From positions 234,378 through 298,377 of the forward strand of contig NZ_LNBE01000006.1 of assembly GCF_001445655.1 (NCBI RefSeq): a stretch of DNA of 64,000 bases, read 5' to 3'. The notes beneath the pieces were generated by a model that was given only the letters and a program-made list of their open reading frames with translations, did not search any database and had not been told where the DNA came from. Both the position numbers and the translations under genes were made by a program. This DNA is from Streptomyces roseifaciens (GTDB lineage Bacteria > Actinomycetota > Actinomycetes > Streptomycetales > Streptomycetaceae). The stretch's first letter is position 1. Every line of letters starts with the position of its first letter. Shown piece by piece: positions 62,522 to 64,000 of this stretch.

Positions 62522-62553
62522 ACGACCTCCCGCCCGGAAGGGTGGGAGGTCGT
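62522..62553 (+). terminator. Terminator of the second DEAD-box gene
   Basis: A 14-bp inverted repeat with one wobble and a 4-base loop, about 120 bases after the stop. Confidence 0.7.
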
Positions 62554-62587
62554 TGACGTGCGGGACTGCCGGTCAGGAGAGAGTGCG

Positions 62588-63829
62588 GTGGGCAAGCGAG
62601 AGAGCCGTTCTGCCCGCCGGGCTGTTCGCCGGGTCGTCCGCAGGCTGCCGGCCGTTCTGATCGTCGGCGCCGTGCTCTTCGATCTCGGGGCGCCCGCGCA
62701 TTACACGTGCGCCCCCTTCCTTTCCGCCGCGCCCCTCGTCGCGGCGCCGCTGCACACCCTCCGCGCCACGGTCACGGCCGCCCTGGCCGCCGTCGCGGTC
62801 GCGGTCGGCCTCGTGATCTACCACCGGCCGTCCGACACCGGTCAGGCGCTGGTAGAGATCGCGACCATCGGTGCCGTCTCCCTGGTCGCGCTCGGCATCA
62901 ACCGCATCGCCCGTCGCAGCGATCAGCAGCTCGCCTCCGCCCGGGGCATCGCGGAGGCGGCCCAGCGCGCCGTCCTGCCCGCGCCACCGTCCCGGATCGG
63001 CGGCCTCCGCGTGGCCGCGCGCTACGTCGCCGCCCAGGCCGACGCCCGGATCGGCGGCGATCTGTACGCGGTCCAGGACACCCCGTACGGCGTACGCGTC
63101 ATCGTCGGCGACGTCCGCGGCAAGGGTCTGGGCGCGGTCGAGGCGGTCGCCGTGGTGATCGGCGCCTTCCGGGAGGCGGCCGAGCAGGAGCCCACGCTGG
63201 AGGGTCTCGCGGGACGGCTGGAACACGCGCTCCAGCGGGAGGGCGCGCGGCGGGCGAACCTGCGTGCCGACGCCGTGGACCGGTCCGAGGGCTTCACCAC
63301 GGCCGTACTGGCGGAGCTGCCGCCGGGGGAGCCCGTCTTCCGGCTGCTGAACCGCGGCCACCCCTCACCGCTCCTGCTGCACGCGGACGGCCGCATCGGC
63401 GTGGCCGACCCCGCCGTCCCCGCGCTGCCCCTCGGCCTGGGCGAGCTGGGGGTGTGGCCGGACCGGGCGGAGGAGCGGGAGTTTCCCGCGGGGTCGATGC
63501 TGCTGCTGATGACGGACGGGGTGACCGAGGCGCGGGACGAGGGCGGTACGTTCTACGACCCCCGGGCCGGGCTGACGGGCTGTCGGTTCAAGAACCCGGA
63601 CGCACTGCTGGACGCCCTGGTCGCGGACGTCGCGCGCCATTCGGGGGGTCAGGCCGCGGATGACATGGCGCTGTTGGCGATCCGGCGCGGCGAGCGGATC
63701 GAACAGCATTTCGTAGAAAGTATCGACAGGTTCCGTGGGCGCACATCCTGTGAAGACGTGCCCGAGGGCATCGGTGGATTCGGGCGTTCGGCTTGGAATC
63801 CACCCGGCATGTCTATTAACGTTCGATAA
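62588..63829 (+). CDS. SpoIIE-family (PP2C) membrane serine phosphatase
   Basis: The 413-residue protein has a short basic N-tail, three hydrophobic helices (about 22-40, 45-80, 88-105) and a cytosolic PP2C/SpoIIE domain: ARIGGDLYAV with metal Asp, VGDVRGKGLGAVEA, LNRGHPSPLLL, MLLLMTDGVTEARDEGG and a final AADDMALLAIRR. Such phosphatases in Streptomyces act on anti-anti-sigma factors or related phosphoproteins; no sensor or sigma gene is adjacent. GTG at 62588 has AGGAGA upstream. The last 45 residues extend beyond the domain. Confidence 0.9.
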   Translation: MGKRESRSARRAVRRVVRRLPAVLIVGAVLFDLGAPAHYTCAPFLSAAPLVAAPLHTLRATVTAALAAVAVAVGLVIYHRPSDTGQALVEIATIGAVSLVALGINRIARRSDQQLASARGIAEAAQRAVLPAPPSRIGGLRVAARYVAAQADARIGGDLYAVQDTPYGVRVIVGDVRGKGLGAVEAVAVVIGAFREAAEQEPTLEGLAGRLEHALQREGARRANLRADAVDRSEGFTTAVLAELPPGEPVFRLLNRGHPSPLLLHADGRIGVADPAVPALPLGLGELGVWPDRAEEREFPAGSMLLLMTDGVTEARDEGGTFYDPRAGLTGCRFKNPDALLDALVADVARHSGGQAADDMALLAIRRGERIEQHFVESIDRFRGRTSCEDVPEGIGGFGRSAWNPPGMSINVR

Positions 63830-63864
63830 CGGAGCGCGGTTGTCGCAACGCCGCAAGAGGCGCT

Positions 63865-64000
63865 GCGCCGTGCGCCTTCGCCGAATCCCGCGGGCACAGC
63901 ACCACCTGATACGCCGGCAAGTTCTGGGAACCGGGGAACCACCACCCTGGGGTGAATCGGGCCGCGCGCGGCCCGTAGGAGACCTTCCTGCTCCGAACCC
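63865..64000 (+). promoter_or_regulatory. Cyclic di-AMP riboswitch (ydaO/yuaA type), runs to window edge
   Basis: The segment has the ydaO landmarks in order: CGCCGAATCCCGCGGGCACAG near the start, GGGAACCGGGGAACCACC, TGGGGTGAATCGGGCC, GTAGGAGACCTTCCTGC and the closing CTCCGAACCC at the edge. The class binds c-di-AMP and in actinobacteria typically turns down genes for cell-wall hydrolases (Rpf, NlpC/P60) and osmolyte or K+ transport. The regulated gene must lie just past 64000 on the plus strand. Confidence 0.88.

Overview
This window is chromosomal core DNA of a Streptomyces species or a very close actinomycete. Evidence: GC is very high with strong third-position bias; GTG and even TTG starts are common; and it carries BldC, an Lsr2 nucleoid protein, mycothiol-dependent enzyme families, a WhiJ-type regulator/DUF397 pair, a ParB site (parS), and the streptomycete purine genes (purA, purD, purC, purSQL, purF, purM). 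No prophage, insertion sequence, CRISPR array or secondary-metabolite cluster is visible.

Layout. 0-4.4 kb: end of an aldose epimerase gene, pyrE, a parS palindrome, fbaA, a 14-TM exporter and a DUF3151 protein. 4.4-5.9 kb: a small accessory regulatory island, with two ATGA-coupled mini-ORFs divergent from an XRE/WhiJ-like regulator broken by one base in a G7 run, then DUF397. 5.9-8.7 kb: an overlapping tryptophan-to-anthranilate operon (tryptophan dioxygenase, kynureninase, alpha/beta-hydrolase). 8.8-10.8 kb: a NarL-type two-component pair. 10.9-15.4 kb: lipid-kinase-like gene, purA, membrane Ser/Thr kinase. 15.5-19.9 kb: cold-shock gene, class III aminotransferase with GntR regulator, an unknown protein and a SLATT-like 2-TM protein. 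20.2-26.3 kb: purD, a peptidase-like membrane protein lacking HExxH, an N,N-dimethylformamidase-like protein, purC. 26.4-28.9 kb: tandem repeats and an OmpR-type two-component pair. 28.9-33.4 kb: a DesKR-like two-component system plus ABC exporter, bracketed by two near-identical tRNA-Gly(GCC)/terminator units, followed by three tRNA-Gly(UCC) genes of unusual structure. 33.4-43.3 kb: lsr2, purSQL, exporter/TetR pair, MDMPI-fold enzyme, purF, purM. 43.5-47.7 kb: DUF3073, valine dehydrogenase, unknown protein, bldC, DUF6274. 47.8-52.5 kb: tRNA-Asp, hrpA, tRNA-Phe, tRNA-Asp, tRNA-Glu. 52.6-64 kb: zincin, lipoprotein, two DEAD-box helicases, tRNA-Lys, alkyl sulfatase, a duplicated-domain DUF6227 protein, second cold-shock gene, SpoIIE/PP2C phosphatase and, at the right edge, a c-di-AMP (ydaO-type) riboswitch whose target lies outside.

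How it works together. The de novo purine pathway dominates (PurF, PurD, PurSQL, PurM, PurC, PurA) but is spread over several transcription units. A second theme is RNA biology and cold response: two csp genes share a similar promoter, leader hairpin and T-rich segment, one directly upstream of a DEAD-box helicase gene. Points most worth following: (1) three tRNA-Gly(UCC) genes lacking the G18/T55 elbow pair and with a poorly paired T stem; (2) the shared csp leader RNA; (3) tRNA direct repeats bracketing a removable-looking 4-gene module; (4) the M48-like protein without catalytic motif; (5) the WhiJ-type island with its inverted-repeat operator.
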